Source of the DNA: Sphingomonas sp. SUN039
GTDB lineage: Bacteria > Pseudomonadota > Alphaproteobacteria > Sphingomonadales > Sphingomonadaceae
Reading direction: 5' to 3'
Length of the DNA stretch: 64,000 nt
NCBI RefSeq assembly: GCF_024758725.1
Contig: NZ_CP096972.1
Coordinates: 2,152,001 to 2,216,000 of the forward strand
Shown: positions 11,413 to 20,062 of the stretch, piece by piece
Numbering within the stretch: position 1 is the first letter of the stretch
Layout: each line of letters begins with the position of its first letter
Program-made: the position numbers and the translations under genes
Notes under the pieces: generated by a model
What the model saw: the letters and a program-made list of their open reading frames with translations, nothing else
The model's database searches: none
What the model was told of the DNA's origin: nothing

Positions 11413-12935
11413 TGCACTTCCTTCGCCCAATAGGCGTCCCTGATCAGCCGTTTGTAGAGCTTGCCGGTGTCATGCCGCGGCAGCTCTGCCATGAAATCGA
11501 TGCGACGCGGGGTTTTTACGCCCGACAGCGCGGTTCGCGCATAGGCAATCAGTTCGTCGCGCAGCGCATCGTCTGCGTCCGCCATGTCGAGCGGCTGCAC
11601 CACCGCCACGACCTGCTCACCCAGATCGTCATGCGGCGCACCGATCACCGCAACATCGGCAACCTTGGGGTGCGTGACGAGGTGGTTCTCGATCTCCTGC
11701 GGATAGATGTTCACCCCGCCACTGATGATCATGAAGCTCTTGCGGTCGGTCAGGAACAGATAGCCCGCTTCATCCACCCGCCCTACATCGCCGAGCGTCG
11801 TCCAGCTGTGCCGGTTGCGGCTAGCCGCCGTGCGTTCCGGGTCGTTGTGGTACTCGAACGGACGCGGCCCCTCGAAATACACCGTTCCCTCGACGCCGGG
11901 TCCGACGGACACGTCGTCCTCGTCGCAGATATGCAGCTTGGCCTCACCGATGCAGGTCCCGACCGATCCCGGCCGTTCGAGCCATTGCGCCGCCTTGATC
12001 GCCGTGAATCCGTTCGCTTCGGTCCCGGCATAATATTCGTCGATCACCGGCCCCCACCAGTCGATCATCGCGCGCTTCACCGGCACGGGACAGGGAGCGG
12101 CGGCGTGGATCGCGCATTTCAGCGACGAGACGTTGTAGCGGGCGCGTATTTCTTCGGGCAGTTTCAGCATCCGCACGAAATGCGTCGGGACGAACTGGCC
12201 TGAGTTGCATTTATACTGCTCGATGAACTTCAACGACGCCTCGGCATCGAACTTCGACATCAGCACGACAGTGCCGCCCAGCTTGTGCACCGTCATCGTC
12301 CAGCCGAGCGGTGCGGCGTGATAGAGCGGCGCGGTCGACAAATAGACACTGTCCGGCCCCAGCCCGAAAAACCCGTGCGCGAGCATCGCCAGCGGGGTTG
12401 CATGGTCGATGGCAGGATCGGCGGGCATCGCGGACAAGATGCCTTTGGGCCGCCCCGTCGTACCGCTCGAATAAAGCATCCCCGCCCCTGCCGTCTCGTC
12501 GGCGACCGGCGTTGCGGGCTGCGCGGCAAGCAGCGCTTCGAGCCGTGCAAAACCGGGGACGTCGCCGCCCAGACTTAGCCGCTCGATTTCGGTTGTCAGC
12601 GCGCTCGCGGTCTCGGCAAGCGGCGCACCCGCGACGAGCAGCTTCGCCCCGCTATCGCTCAGGATGTAGTCGACTTCGGACGCCGTCAGCTTCGACGAAA
12701 TGCACACGAACCGCAGCCCGCACCGCTGTGCGCCCCAGGCGAGCGCGAAATAATCGGGGACATTGGTCAGGAAGAACGCGACCCGCTCGCCCGCCTCCAG
12801 CCCTTTCGACCGAAAGAACTGCGCGACCCGGTTCGACGCCGCGTCCAGCTCGGCATAAGTCGTGACCGCGCCGGTTTCGGCAACGATGACTGCCGCCTTG
12901 TCGGGCGTGGCGGCGGCATGGCGATAGGGGTGCAT
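11409..12935 (-). CDS. AMP-dependent acyl-CoA synthetase
   Basis: This 508-residue adenylate-forming ligase activates a carboxylic acid with ATP and joins it to CoA. The P-loop-like AMP-binding motif YSSGTTGRPKG lies at about 155-165. Downstream are the YYAGTEANG motif, GDVGRVDEAGYLFLTDRK (hinge region) and the C-terminal KTPRRIDFMAELPRHDTGKLYKR with the catalytic Lys. It resembles FadD-type synthetases of steroid or isoprenoid side-chain catabolism, but substrate is inferred only from the neighbours. It starts 36 bases from an operator-like dyad at 12971-12990 shared with the divergent thioesterase pair. Confidence 0.9.
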   Translation of the reverse strand: MHPYRHAAATPDKAAVIVAETGAVTTYAELDAASNRVAQFFRSKGLEAGERVAFFLTNVPDYFALAWGAQRCGLRFVCISSKLTASEVDYILSDSGAKLLVAGAPLAETASALTTEIERLSLGGDVPGFARLEALLAAQPATPVADETAGAGMLYSSGTTGRPKGILSAMPADPAIDHATPLAMLAHGFFGLGPDSVYLSTAPLYHAAPLGWTMTVHKLGGTVVLMSKFDAEASLKFIEQYKCNSGQFVPTHFVRMLKLPEEIRARYNVSSLKCAIHAAAPCPVPVKRAMIDWWGPVIDEYYAGTEANGFTAIKAAQWLERPGSVGTCIGEAKLHICDEDDVSVGPGVEGTVYFEGPRPFEYHNDPERTAASRNRHSWTTLGDVGRVDEAGYLFLTDRKSFMIISGGVNIYPQEIENHLVTHPKVADVAVIGAPHDDLGEQVVAVVQPLDMADADDALRDELIAYARTALSGVKTPRRIDFMAELPRHDTGKLYKRLIRDAYWAKEVQ

Positions 12936-12970
12936 GGCTCTCTCCTGCCGCCGACTTTAGCGACGCGGTC

Positions 12971-12990
12971 GCTTTACGCAAACGTAAAGC
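12971..12990. promoter_or_regulatory. operator-like dyad, site 1 of 3
   Basis: The sequence GCTTTACGCAAACGTAAAGC has perfect 8-bp arms around a 4-base centre. It lies midway in the short divergent gap between the acyl-CoA synthetase and PaaI-type thioesterase genes. Nearly the same sequence recurs at 18559-18578 and 20063-20082, both in front of acyl-CoA dehydrogenase genes. This suggests a common regulator, whose gene is not in the window. It resembles operators described for MerR-type LiuR regulators of acyl-CoA catabolism; that link is inference. Confidence 0.65.
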
Positions 12991-13008
12991 CGTGCTTAGA
13001 GTCCGGCG

Positions 13009-13434
13009 ATGACCCCTGATTTCGATCCTGCGATGCTGATCGCGATGATGACCGGTCGCAACCACAACGGGTTGCTCGGCACGCAGTACAGCGCGCACGG
13101 CGACGACTGGTGCGAGCTGTGCCTGCCGTACCGCGACGACCTGGTCGGCGATGCCGCATCGGGGATCATCGCGTCGGGGCCGATCATTACGATGATGGAT
13201 TCGGCGACGAGCATCTCGGTGTGGCTGGCGACGAAGAAATTCCGCCCGCAAGCGACACTCGACCTGCGCGTCGATTACCTTCGCCCCGCCGGACCCGGCA
13301 AAACCGTCTATGGGCGCGGCGAATGCTACAAGGTGACGAAAAGCATCGCCTTTGTCCGGGGCGAGGCGCACGACGGCGACCCGGCCCGCCCGCTCGCGCA
13401 TGTCGCCGGTACTTATATGTTCACCGATGGCTGA
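13009..13434 (+). CDS. PaaI-family acyl-CoA thioesterase (first of a pair)
   Basis: This is a 141-residue single-hotdog protein. The segment DAASGIIASGPIITMMDSATSISVW corresponds to the PaaI/ACOT13 region that normally reads HGG...DxA. Here the usual HGG is replaced by ASG while the following Asp is kept. The later LRVDYLRPAGPGKTVYGRGE strand is typical. It probably hydrolyses aryl- or acyl-CoA. Its end overlaps the start of a second PaaI-like gene by 8 bases, so the two may form a heteromer. Confidence 0.8.
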   Translation: MTPDFDPAMLIAMMTGRNHNGLLGTQYSAHGDDWCELCLPYRDDLVGDAASGIIASGPIITMMDSATSISVWLATKKFRPQATLDLRVDYLRPAGPGKTVYGRGECYKVTKSIAFVRGEAHDGDPARPLAHVAGTYMFTDG

Positions 13435-13810
13435 GTTCGCTTCGCCCTATGCCCGCACGCTCGGGCTCACGCAGGTGCGTGAGAGCGGGCGCATCGTCGT
13501 GACAATGCCACCGGGCGAGGGCGTCGCGGGTCGACCGGGGTTCCTCCATGGCGGGGCGATCGGCGGCCTGCTCGACTACGCTGCCTGGGTCGCGGTCATG
13601 GATGCGCTCGACGAAGGCGCGGCGATCAAGCCGGTCGGCATCACGGTCGACTTCATGCGCGGCGGCAAGATGGAGGACGCGCACGCCTCTGCCCGGATCG
13701 TCCGGATGGGCCGCCGCATCGCCAATGTCGCGGCGACCGCCTGGCAGGAGGACGAGGCCAAGCCGATTGCAACCGCGACGCTGAAATTTCTGGTGGTGCG
13801 CCCTTCTTAA
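13427..13810 (+). CDS. PaaI-family acyl-CoA thioesterase (second of a pair)
   Basis: This 127-residue hotdog protein starts at the ATG at 13427 (MAEFASPYARTLG), overlapping the preceding gene by 8 bases. It keeps the canonical GRPGFLHGGAIGGLLDYAAW motif, with HGG and the catalytic Asp, that the first copy lacks. The GITVDFMRGGKMED strand is also typical. A degenerate copy next to an intact one suggests a heteromer or subfunctionalisation. The stop overlaps that of the convergent SDR gene. Confidence 0.83.
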   Translation: MAEFASPYARTLGLTQVRESGRIVVTMPPGEGVAGRPGFLHGGAIGGLLDYAAWVAVMDALDEGAAIKPVGITVDFMRGGKMEDAHASARIVRMGRRIANVAATAWQEDEAKPIATATLKFLVVRPS

Positions 13811-14595
13811 GCGTCGATCGACGTCCCTGTCGCCCCGTGCACCAGCCCGCCGTCGACGGTAATCGTATCGCCGACCACATAATCTCCCGCGCGCGACGCG
13901 AGATAGATTGCCGCCGCCGCCAGATCCTCGGGCACGCCCAGCCGCTGCGACGGAATGCCCTTGGCCACTTCCTCGCCGTGGTCGCGTGCCGCCCGGTTCA
14001 TCTCCGACGGATAGGCCCCCGGTGCAATCGACGTGACGTTGATGCCGTCCTTGACCAGCCGCGCCGCCAGCACCTTGGTCATGTAGATCAGCGCCGCCTT
14101 CGACGTCTGATAGCTGTAGGTCTCCCACGGGTTCAGCCGCTGGCCGTCGATCGAGGTGATGTTGATGACCTTGGCCGGTTGCGCGGGCGAGGCGGCGGCC
14201 TTGAGCGGCTCGAACAGCGCCTGCGTCAGGAAGAACGGCGATTTGACGTTCAGGTCCATGACCTTGTCCCAGCCGCTTTCGGGAAAGCTGTCGAATGGCC
14301 CGCCCCAAGCCGCACCGGCATTGTTGACGAGGATGTCGAGCTTGCTCTCGTGCTCGGCAAACTGCGCCGCGAGCGCCTTGCACCCGGCGACGGTCGACAC
14401 ATCCTGCGGCAGTGCGATACAGTTCGGCCCCAGTTCTTCGGCCGTGGCAAAGCACGCATCGGCTTTGCGCGACGAGATATAGACCTTCGCCCCCTGCGCG
14501 ATGAAGCCCTCGGCAATCCATTTGCCGATATTGCGCGACCCGCCGGTGACGAGCGCGACCCGCCCGTCGAGGCGGAAGAGTTTGCTGGTGTCCAT
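13807..14595 (-). CDS. short-chain dehydrogenase/reductase
   Basis: The 262-residue Rossmann enzyme starts at the ATG at 14595 (MDTSKLFRLDGRVALVTGG). The cofactor motif TGGSRNIG is at about 17-24, NNAG near 90, the catalytic Ser in NITSIDG and the YxxxK pair in YSYQTSK. The C-terminal VVGDTITVDGGLVHG is standard. It would interconvert a hydroxy and a keto group with NAD(P)H, plausibly the 3-hydroxyacyl step of a beta-oxidation-like route. It is 11 bases after an acyl-CoA dehydrogenase gene on the same strand. Confidence 0.9.
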   Translation of the reverse strand: MDTSKLFRLDGRVALVTGGSRNIGKWIAEGFIAQGAKVYISSRKADACFATAEELGPNCIALPQDVSTVAGCKALAAQFAEHESKLDILVNNAGAAWGGPFDSFPESGWDKVMDLNVKSPFFLTQALFEPLKAAASPAQPAKVINITSIDGQRLNPWETYSYQTSKAALIYMTKVLAARLVKDGINVTSIAPGAYPSEMNRAARDHGEEVAKGIPSQRLGVPEDLAAAAIYLASRAGDYVVGDTITVDGGLVHGATGTSIDA

Positions 14596-14606
14596 GACTT
14601 TCTCCC

Positions 14607-15749
14607 CTACCCGCCGCGCTTCAACGTCTCGCGGGCGATAATCAGCTGCTGTATCTGGCTCGTGCCCTCGTAGATCCGGAAAATCCGGACGTCGCGGTAG
14701 AAGCGCTCGATCCCGTAATCGGCCACATAACCCGCGCCGCCGAAAATCTGGACGGCCTTGTCCGCAACCCTGCCGACCATTTCGGACGCGAAATATTTGG
14801 CCGCAGCGGCTTCCATGACCACGCCTTCGCCCGCATCCTTCGCTGCCGCAGTTTGGAGCACCAGTGCCTTTGCCGCGAGGCATTCGGTTTTCATATCGGC
14901 GATCATGCCCTGGATCAGCTGGTGCTGGGCAATCGGCTTGCCGCCCTGAATGCGCTCATTGGCATAGGCGACCGAATCCGCGATCAGCCGCTCGGCCGCG
15001 CCCACGCAAACCGCCGCGATATGCAGCCGCCCGCGGTCGAGCACGCGCATCGCGACCTTAAAGCCCTCGCCCTCGGCCCCGAGCATATTCTCCGGCGGCA
15101 CCGGCACATTGTCGAAATTGACGTCGCAGACATGCGCGCCCTGCTGGCCCATTTTCTTTTCGGGCGCGCCGATGGTCAGGCCCGGCGAGTCCGCAGGTAC
15201 GAGGAACGCCGACACCCCGCGCGCGCCCTCCTCGCCGGTCCGCACCATCACCGTGAACAGCGAGGCACGGTCGGCATTGGTAATGTAGCGCTTGGTCCCG
15301 GTCAGCTTCCACTGGTTGCCGTCGCGGACGGCGCGGGTTTTGACGTTCGCGCTGTCGGACCCGATGTCGGGTTCGGTCAGCGCGAAACTCGTGATGATGT
15401 CGCCTGTCGCAATCCGGGGCAGCCACTGCGCCTTTTGCTCGGGCGTTCCCGCCATCACCAGCCCCTGCGACCCGATGCCGACATTGGTGCCGAAGGTGGA
15501 ACGCATCGCGGGGCTGGTCTTGCCCAGCTCGATCGCAACCTTGATCTCTTCGAGCATCGACAGGCCGAGGCCACCATATTCGGGGGCGATCGACAGGCCG
15601 AACAGGCCCATCTCCTTCATCCCCGCAACCAGATCGGCGGGGACATCGTCGCTCTCGGCCACCTCGGCTTCACGCGGACGCAGTTTCTCCGCCACAAACC
15701 GCTGGATCATGTCGATCAGCGCGTCGAAGGTTTCTGCGTCGAGGGCCAT
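14607..15749 (-). CDS. acyl-CoA dehydrogenase
   Basis: The 380-residue flavoprotein introduces an alpha,beta double bond into an acyl-CoA and passes electrons to ETF. Visible signatures are FALTEPDIGSDSANVKTRA (FAD/substrate loop), KRYITNADRASLFTVM, and the C-terminal FGGAGYVADYGIERFYRDVR with RIYEGTSQIQ. The last segment carries the catalytic Glu position of medium/short-chain enzymes. It follows the next dehydrogenase gene by only 2 bases, in a run of three acyl-CoA dehydrogenase genes interrupted by one AT-rich gene. Confidence 0.92.
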   Translation of the reverse strand: MALDAETFDALIDMIQRFVAEKLRPREAEVAESDDVPADLVAGMKEMGLFGLSIAPEYGGLGLSMLEEIKVAIELGKTSPAMRSTFGTNVGIGSQGLVMAGTPEQKAQWLPRIATGDIITSFALTEPDIGSDSANVKTRAVRDGNQWKLTGTKRYITNADRASLFTVMVRTGEEGARGVSAFLVPADSPGLTIGAPEKKMGQQGAHVCDVNFDNVPVPPENMLGAEGEGFKVAMRVLDRGRLHIAAVCVGAAERLIADSVAYANERIQGGKPIAQHQLIQGMIADMKTECLAAKALVLQTAAAKDAGEGVVMEAAAAKYFASEMVGRVADKAVQIFGGAGYVADYGIERFYRDVRIFRIYEGTSQIQQLIIARETLKRGG

Positions 15750-15751
15750 CC

Positions 15752-16882
15752 TCAGTACCCGCTCATCCGCGCGACCCGCTCGGCGTGATAGCGCGCGTCA
15801 CCGAAGAACTCCTCGAGTGCGCGGTCGCGCTTCATATACAGGCCGATGTCGTATTCGTCGGTCATGCCGATGCCGCCGTGCATCTGCACGCCTTCCTGCA
15901 CCGACAGGCGCACGGCCTTGCCCGTTTTGGCCTTGGCGACCGCAACCGCGAGTTCGGCGCGCGGATCGCCCGCGTCGAGCAACTGCTGCGCCTTGAGCAC
16001 CGTCGCGCGCGCGACTTCCATCTCGCCATAGAGATGCGCGGCGCGGTGCTGGAGCGCCTGGAACTCGCCGATCAGCTTGCCGAACTGCTTGCGCTGCTTG
16101 AGGTAGTCGACGGTCATGTCCATCGCGGCGGCGCCCACGCCGATCATTTCGGCGGCGGCCCCGACACGGCCCGCATCGAGCAATTTCGTCAGCACTGCCC
16201 AGCCGCCGTCGACCTCGCCGATCACGGCATCGGCATCGACTTCGACACCGTCGAATTTCACATGGCTGGCCAGCGAGCTGTCGAGCAACCGGCGCGGATC
16301 GGCGGTCTGGCCTGCATCTTTGGGCACCGCGAACAGGGTCAACCCCTCGCTCTCGCCCTCGGCCCCCGCCGTGCGCGCGACGACAATCGTCATGTCGGCG
16401 ACATGACCGTTGAGCACGAACGACTTGGTGCCGGTCAGTTTGAAGCCGTTACCCGAGCGTTCGGCAGTCATCGTGCCATGGCGCGGATGATGCTTGGCAC
16501 TTTCATCGACCGCGAGCGCGACGATGGCAGCGCCCGATGCGATCTTCGGCAGCCATTCCTCGCTCAGCCGTCCGCTCGCCTTGAGCGCCTCGACCGCCGC
16601 CACAGCGGTGGTGAGGAACGGCGAAGGCGTCAGGTTACGCCCGATTTCCTCGAGCACGATCCCCGCCTCGACATGGCCGAGCCCGAGTCCGCCGTTCGCC
16701 TCGGGCACCATGATGCCGGTGAAGCCCATTTCGGCGAACTGGCTCCACAGGTCGCGGCTGAACCCGGTCGCGTCATTGCTGTCGCGCAGTTGCCGCAAGT
16801 GTTTGACGGGTGCGGCATCCGCAAGGAACGGCTTGGCGGTGTCGCGGAGCATGTCCTGGTCTTCGGTCAGGTAGAGTGGCAT
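15752..16882 (-). CDS. acyl-CoA dehydrogenase-like subunit without the canonical C-terminal Glu motif
   Basis: The fold is that of a 376-residue acyl-CoA dehydrogenase: MPLYLTEDQDMLRDTAKPFL at the N-terminus, GTKSFVLNGHVADMTIVVAR in the middle and MHGGIGMTDEYDIGLYMKRDR at the C-terminus. The C-terminus lacks the YEGTSQ-type segment. This resembles the partner subunits of heterotetrameric steroid/cholyl-CoA dehydrogenases (actinobacterial FadE pairs), where one chain supplies FAD contacts and the other the base. Its natural partner would be the 384-residue gene at 17358-18512. Heteromer formation is inference. Confidence 0.82.
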   Translation of the reverse strand: MPLYLTEDQDMLRDTAKPFLADAAPVKHLRQLRDSNDATGFSRDLWSQFAEMGFTGIMVPEANGGLGLGHVEAGIVLEEIGRNLTPSPFLTTAVAAVEALKASGRLSEEWLPKIASGAAIVALAVDESAKHHPRHGTMTAERSGNGFKLTGTKSFVLNGHVADMTIVVARTAGAEGESEGLTLFAVPKDAGQTADPRRLLDSSLASHVKFDGVEVDADAVIGEVDGGWAVLTKLLDAGRVGAAAEMIGVGAAAMDMTVDYLKQRKQFGKLIGEFQALQHRAAHLYGEMEVARATVLKAQQLLDAGDPRAELAVAVAKAKTGKAVRLSVQEGVQMHGGIGMTDEYDIGLYMKRDRALEEFFGDARYHAERVARMSGY

Positions 16883-16899
16883 TCGAATTGTCGCTTTCT

Positions 16900-17346
16900 T
16901 TAGGAGGCCGCTGCAGAGATGTAGGGTTTACTCGTTAAGCCGATTGCGAGACAAATCCCAATAATCAGTAATACATCTAAAACATAAACAAGTGCCTTGT
17001 ATCTTTTCGATTCACACGCAAATGTTTCTTCGAAAATTAAGAAAATCTTACCTCTATACATAATAGCGTAGTCCATCTGTATAATAACGAAAATTAATGG
17101 CAAAATTATTATATATACCGCTACACTTCCAGTTGCTAAAAACTCTATGGCTTGTTTACTAACTAAAGAGATTACAGATATTATTATCAGCATAAAAATG
17201 GTCGAAACCCATGCTGCGGCGCTCCATTTCCTCATATACTGTGATGTAGAATCTGAATACCTGAACCACGGGGTGTAAAACAGTTCAAATATTTTGTGTA
17301 CTGATCCATATATATGGATCAATACAACAGCGACTTCTCTCAACAC
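16900..17346 (-). CDS. AT-rich hypothetical three-span membrane protein inserted in the dehydrogenase operon
   Basis: I do not recognise this 148-residue protein. It has three hydrophobic spans, about residues 41-62, 68-90 and 119-138, separated by basic loops (MYRGK; ESKRYK). Its composition is strikingly AT-rich, with many ATA and TTA codons, unlike every neighbour, so it looks horizontally acquired. The start is uncertain: a GTG at 17346, 12 bases after the upstream dehydrogenase stop, is the best candidate, with TTG codons shortly downstream as alternatives. It separates two genes that probably encode subunits of one enzyme. Confidence 0.6.
   Translation of the reverse strand: MLREVAVVLIHIYGSVHKIFELFYTPWFRYSDSTSQYMRKWSAAAWVSTIFMLIIISVISLVSKQAIEFLATGSVAVYIIILPLIFVIIQMDYAIMYRGKIFLIFEETFACESKRYKALVYVLDVLLIIGICLAIGLTSKPYISAAAS
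17302..17321. repeat. perfect 20-bp palindrome at the edge of the AT-rich gene
   Basis: TGATCCATATATATGGATCA is a perfect palindrome. It lies at the 5' end of the AT-rich membrane-protein gene, inside its reading frame if the GTG start is right. It could be a regulatory site or a trace of the insertion event. No matching copy was noticed at the other end of the AT-rich segment. Confidence 0.6.
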
Positions 17347-17357
17347 GGCGACGACCG

Positions 17358-18512
17358 CTAAGCCCCCGGCAAATCCAATATCCGCTTGGCGACAACACCC
17401 AGCATCACTTCGGACGTCCCGCCTTCGATGCTGTTCGCCTTGGTGCGGAGCCAGCCGCGCGCAGGCGCACCGCCGGTTTCGCCTTCCCATTCGAGGGCGT
17501 CGCTGCCGCCTGCGGCCATGATGAGTTCGTGGCGGCGCTTGTTCAGTTCGGTGCCGACGTATTTCATCATATTGGGCTGCGCGGGGTGCGATTTGCCCGC
17601 TTTCATCTCGTCGACGAACTTCTCGCTCATCGCGCGAAACGCCATCACTTCGACATCGAAATCGGCCATGTCGGCACGCAGCACCGGTTCGGTACCCGCG
17701 ACGCCCGCGAACTGTTTGCCGATCGACGCCATACCGGTGCCCAGGCCACCGCCCGAGATCATCTCGCGCTCATGCCCGAGCAGATATTTCGCCACATCCC
17801 AGCCGCGGTTCAGCTCGCCGACGATCTGGTGCTTGGGCACCACGACATTGTCGAAGAAGGTTTCGCAGAACGGTGAGTTGCCGCTGATCAGCAGGATCGG
17901 CTTGGTGGTCACACCCGGTGTGGTCATGTCGAACAACAGGAAGCTGATTCCCTGGTACTTGTTCGTCTTGTCGGTGCGGACGAGGCAGAAAATCCAGTCG
18001 GCCTTGTCGGCGTAGCTCGTCCAGATCTTCTGGCCGTTGACGACCCAGTGATCGCCCTTGTCTTCGCCATAGGTCTGCATCGACACCAGGTCGCTGCCCG
18101 AGCCGGGTTCGGAGTAGCCTTGGCACCAGCGGATTTTGCCCGCCGCGATCTCGTTCAGATAATGGACCTTCTGCTCTTCGGTCCCGAAATGCAGCAGCGC
18201 CGGCCCGAGCATCCAGATGCCGAAGCTCGACAGCGGCGGACGCGCTTTGATGCGGCCCATCTCCTCGCGCAGCACTTTGCCTTCGGCAGGCGAAAGGCCC
18301 GCGCCGCCATAGGCCTTGGGCCATTCGGGCACGGTGTAGCCCTTGGCCACGCACGCATCGAACCATGATTTCTGCGCGTCGTTCTTGAATTTCCAGTTGC
18401 GCCCGCCCCAGCAGACATCGTCCTCGTCGCGCACGGGTTGGCGCATTTCGGCCGGGCAATTCGCCTCCAGCCATGCGCGTGTTTCGGCGCGGAATTGTTC
18501 AAGATCGGACAT
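17358..18512 (-). CDS. acyl-CoA dehydrogenase, FadE26/28-like
   Basis: This 384-residue flavoprotein has WCQGYSEPGSGSDLVSMQT and GQKIWTSYADKADWIFCLVR, typical of dehydrogenases acting on bulky acyl-CoAs, and ends with NSIEGGTSEVMLGVVAKRILDLP. That C-terminus matches the catalytic subunits of the heteromeric steroid-type enzymes. The degenerate paralogue at 15752-16882 would be the second subunit. It is the first gene of the minus-strand dehydrogenase run, and an operator-like dyad lies at 18559-18578, 46 bases upstream of its start. Confidence 0.88.
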   Translation of the reverse strand: MSDLEQFRAETRAWLEANCPAEMRQPVRDEDDVCWGGRNWKFKNDAQKSWFDACVAKGYTVPEWPKAYGGAGLSPAEGKVLREEMGRIKARPPLSSFGIWMLGPALLHFGTEEQKVHYLNEIAAGKIRWCQGYSEPGSGSDLVSMQTYGEDKGDHWVVNGQKIWTSYADKADWIFCLVRTDKTNKYQGISFLLFDMTTPGVTTKPILLISGNSPFCETFFDNVVVPKHQIVGELNRGWDVAKYLLGHEREMISGGGLGTGMASIGKQFAGVAGTEPVLRADMADFDVEVMAFRAMSEKFVDEMKAGKSHPAQPNMMKYVGTELNKRRHELIMAAGGSDALEWEGETGGAPARGWLRTKANSIEGGTSEVMLGVVAKRILDLPGA

Positions 18513-18558
18513 GCGAGTCGCCTCTCCAAGCGTCAGGGAATTGCCGCACGCTATGCCT

Positions 18559-18578
18559 GCTTTACGTTTACGTCAACT
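18559..18578. promoter_or_regulatory. operator-like dyad, site 2 of 3
   Basis: GCTTTACGTTTACGTCAACT is the near-copy, in reverse orientation, of the dyads at 12971 and 20063. It lies in the divergent gap between the 384-residue acyl-CoA dehydrogenase gene and the GPH-type transporter gene, so it could control both. Confidence 0.6.
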
Positions 18579-18617
18579 GCATTGACCCGGCAATTTTAGC
18601 CGTCATGCTTGCCCGCA

Positions 18618-20030
18618 ATGACCTCTGCCGAGCACCGCGTGCCTTTTCGCACCAAAGTCGCCTATGGGATCGGGGCCATCGCCTATGGCATCAAGGAAAA
18701 CGGCTACACCACTTTCCTGCTGCTGTTCTACAATCAGGTCGTCGGCCTGCCCGCGGGCACTGTCGGGCTGATCGTCGCGGCGGCGCTGATTTTCGACGCG
18801 CTGCTCGACCCGCTCGTCGGATTCTTGAGCGACCGCACGCATACGCGCTGGGGGCGGCGGCATCCGTGGCTCTATGCGTCGGCGCTGCCCATCGGCCTGT
18901 CATGGGCGCTGCTGTGGAACCCGCCGCAGGGGTCCGAGGCGATGATCCTGGGCTGGCTCGGCGTCGTTGCCGTATTCACGCGCGCCGCAATCACAATGAA
19001 CGAGGTGCCGAGTCTGGCCATCGCGCCGGAAATGACGCCCGATTACCATGAGCGTACCGCGGTGCTGCGCTATCGCTATCTGTTCGGCTGGGCTGGCGGG
19101 CTGATGATGCTGATGCTGGCCTATGGCGTGTTCCTGCCGGTCATGTCGGGTCCGGCGGCGCTCGCCGGGTTCAGCAATTACGGCCTGTTCGGCGCGGTGG
19201 TGATGACGCTGACCGTCCTCATTTCGGCCATCGGCACCCACCGTGCCCAGGCCAAGCCGCCACCGGCACGCATCGCGCCGCAACCGGCCAGCGAAACCGT
19301 GCGCCAGCTCCGCGAAACGCTCGGCAACCGCGCGTTTCTGATCCTGATGCTCGCGGGCCTGTTCGGCTATGTGAACCAGGGCGTCGGCTTTGCCATCTCG
19401 CAATATAATCTGAACTATGTCTGGTTGCTCAAGGGCGTCCAGCTCCAGCTGTACGCGCTGTCGCTGTTCGGCGGCATGGTCGCGATGTTCGTTGCCGTAA
19501 TGCCTCTCGTCCGCCTGCTCGGCAAAATCCGTGCGAGCATGGTGCTGGCGGTAGGATCGGCCCTGTTCGTGTGCTCGACCTATGTCCTGCGCTTGCTCGG
19601 CCTGTTTCCCGAGGTCGGCTCACCGGCAATGCTGCCAGCCTTCCTTGTCCTCAACACGATCGGGACCGCGCTCGGCATCGGGGCGCTGATGATCGGGGCG
19701 TCGATGATGTCCGATGTCGTCGAGGCGTCGGAGGAGCAGACCGGCCGCCGCGAGGAAGGCCTGTTTTTCGCCGGCACCTTGCTGATGCAAAAGGCATCGA
19801 CCGCGCTCGGCATCGGCATTGCGGGCCTTATCCTGCAATGGGCAGAATTCCCGGCCAGTGCGCGCGCAGGCCAGGTGCCGACCGAGATACTCGACAGCTA
19901 CACATTGGCGTTCGTGTTCGTCACATTGGCGCTCGGCGCGCTGTCCGCACTGGCCGTCCGCCGATTCCCCTTCGGCGAGGCCGAACACCGTGCGCGTGTC
20001 GCCAAGCTTGCCGTAGCGTCGGACAATTAG
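18618..20030 (+). CDS. MFS transporter, GPH (glycoside-pentoside-hexuronide) type
   Basis: This 470-residue inner-membrane carrier has about twelve hydrophobic spans. The N-terminal YGIGAIAYGIKENGYTTFLLLFYNQV and the loop DPLVGFLSDRTHTRWGRRHPW are hallmark GPH/MFS_2 sequences (D...G..SDRT...GRRRP). The ATG at 18618 is chosen over a TTG 9 bases upstream. Family members import sugars or other organic solutes with H+ or Na+. In sphingomonads they often sit beside acyl-CoA catabolic genes, so an uncharged or carboxylated lipid-like substrate is possible. No substrate can be read from the sequence. Confidence 0.87.
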   Translation: MTSAEHRVPFRTKVAYGIGAIAYGIKENGYTTFLLLFYNQVVGLPAGTVGLIVAAALIFDALLDPLVGFLSDRTHTRWGRRHPWLYASALPIGLSWALLWNPPQGSEAMILGWLGVVAVFTRAAITMNEVPSLAIAPEMTPDYHERTAVLRYRYLFGWAGGLMMLMLAYGVFLPVMSGPAALAGFSNYGLFGAVVMTLTVLISAIGTHRAQAKPPPARIAPQPASETVRQLRETLGNRAFLILMLAGLFGYVNQGVGFAISQYNLNYVWLLKGVQLQLYALSLFGGMVAMFVAVMPLVRLLGKIRASMVLAVGSALFVCSTYVLRLLGLFPEVGSPAMLPAFLVLNTIGTALGIGALMIGASMMSDVVEASEEQTGRREEGLFFAGTLLMQKASTALGIGIAGLILQWAEFPASARAGQVPTEILDSYTLAFVFVTLALGALSALAVRRFPFGEAEHRARVAKLAVASDN

Positions 20031-20062
20031 GGCTGGACGCCCTTCGAGTCTCCGCGTCATAG

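Noticed and set aside
17347-17490. Longer version of the AT-rich gene starting inside the upstream dehydrogenase
   Set aside because: The added residues are GC-rich, Arg-rich shadow sequence of the dehydrogenase frame and do not match the rest of the protein.
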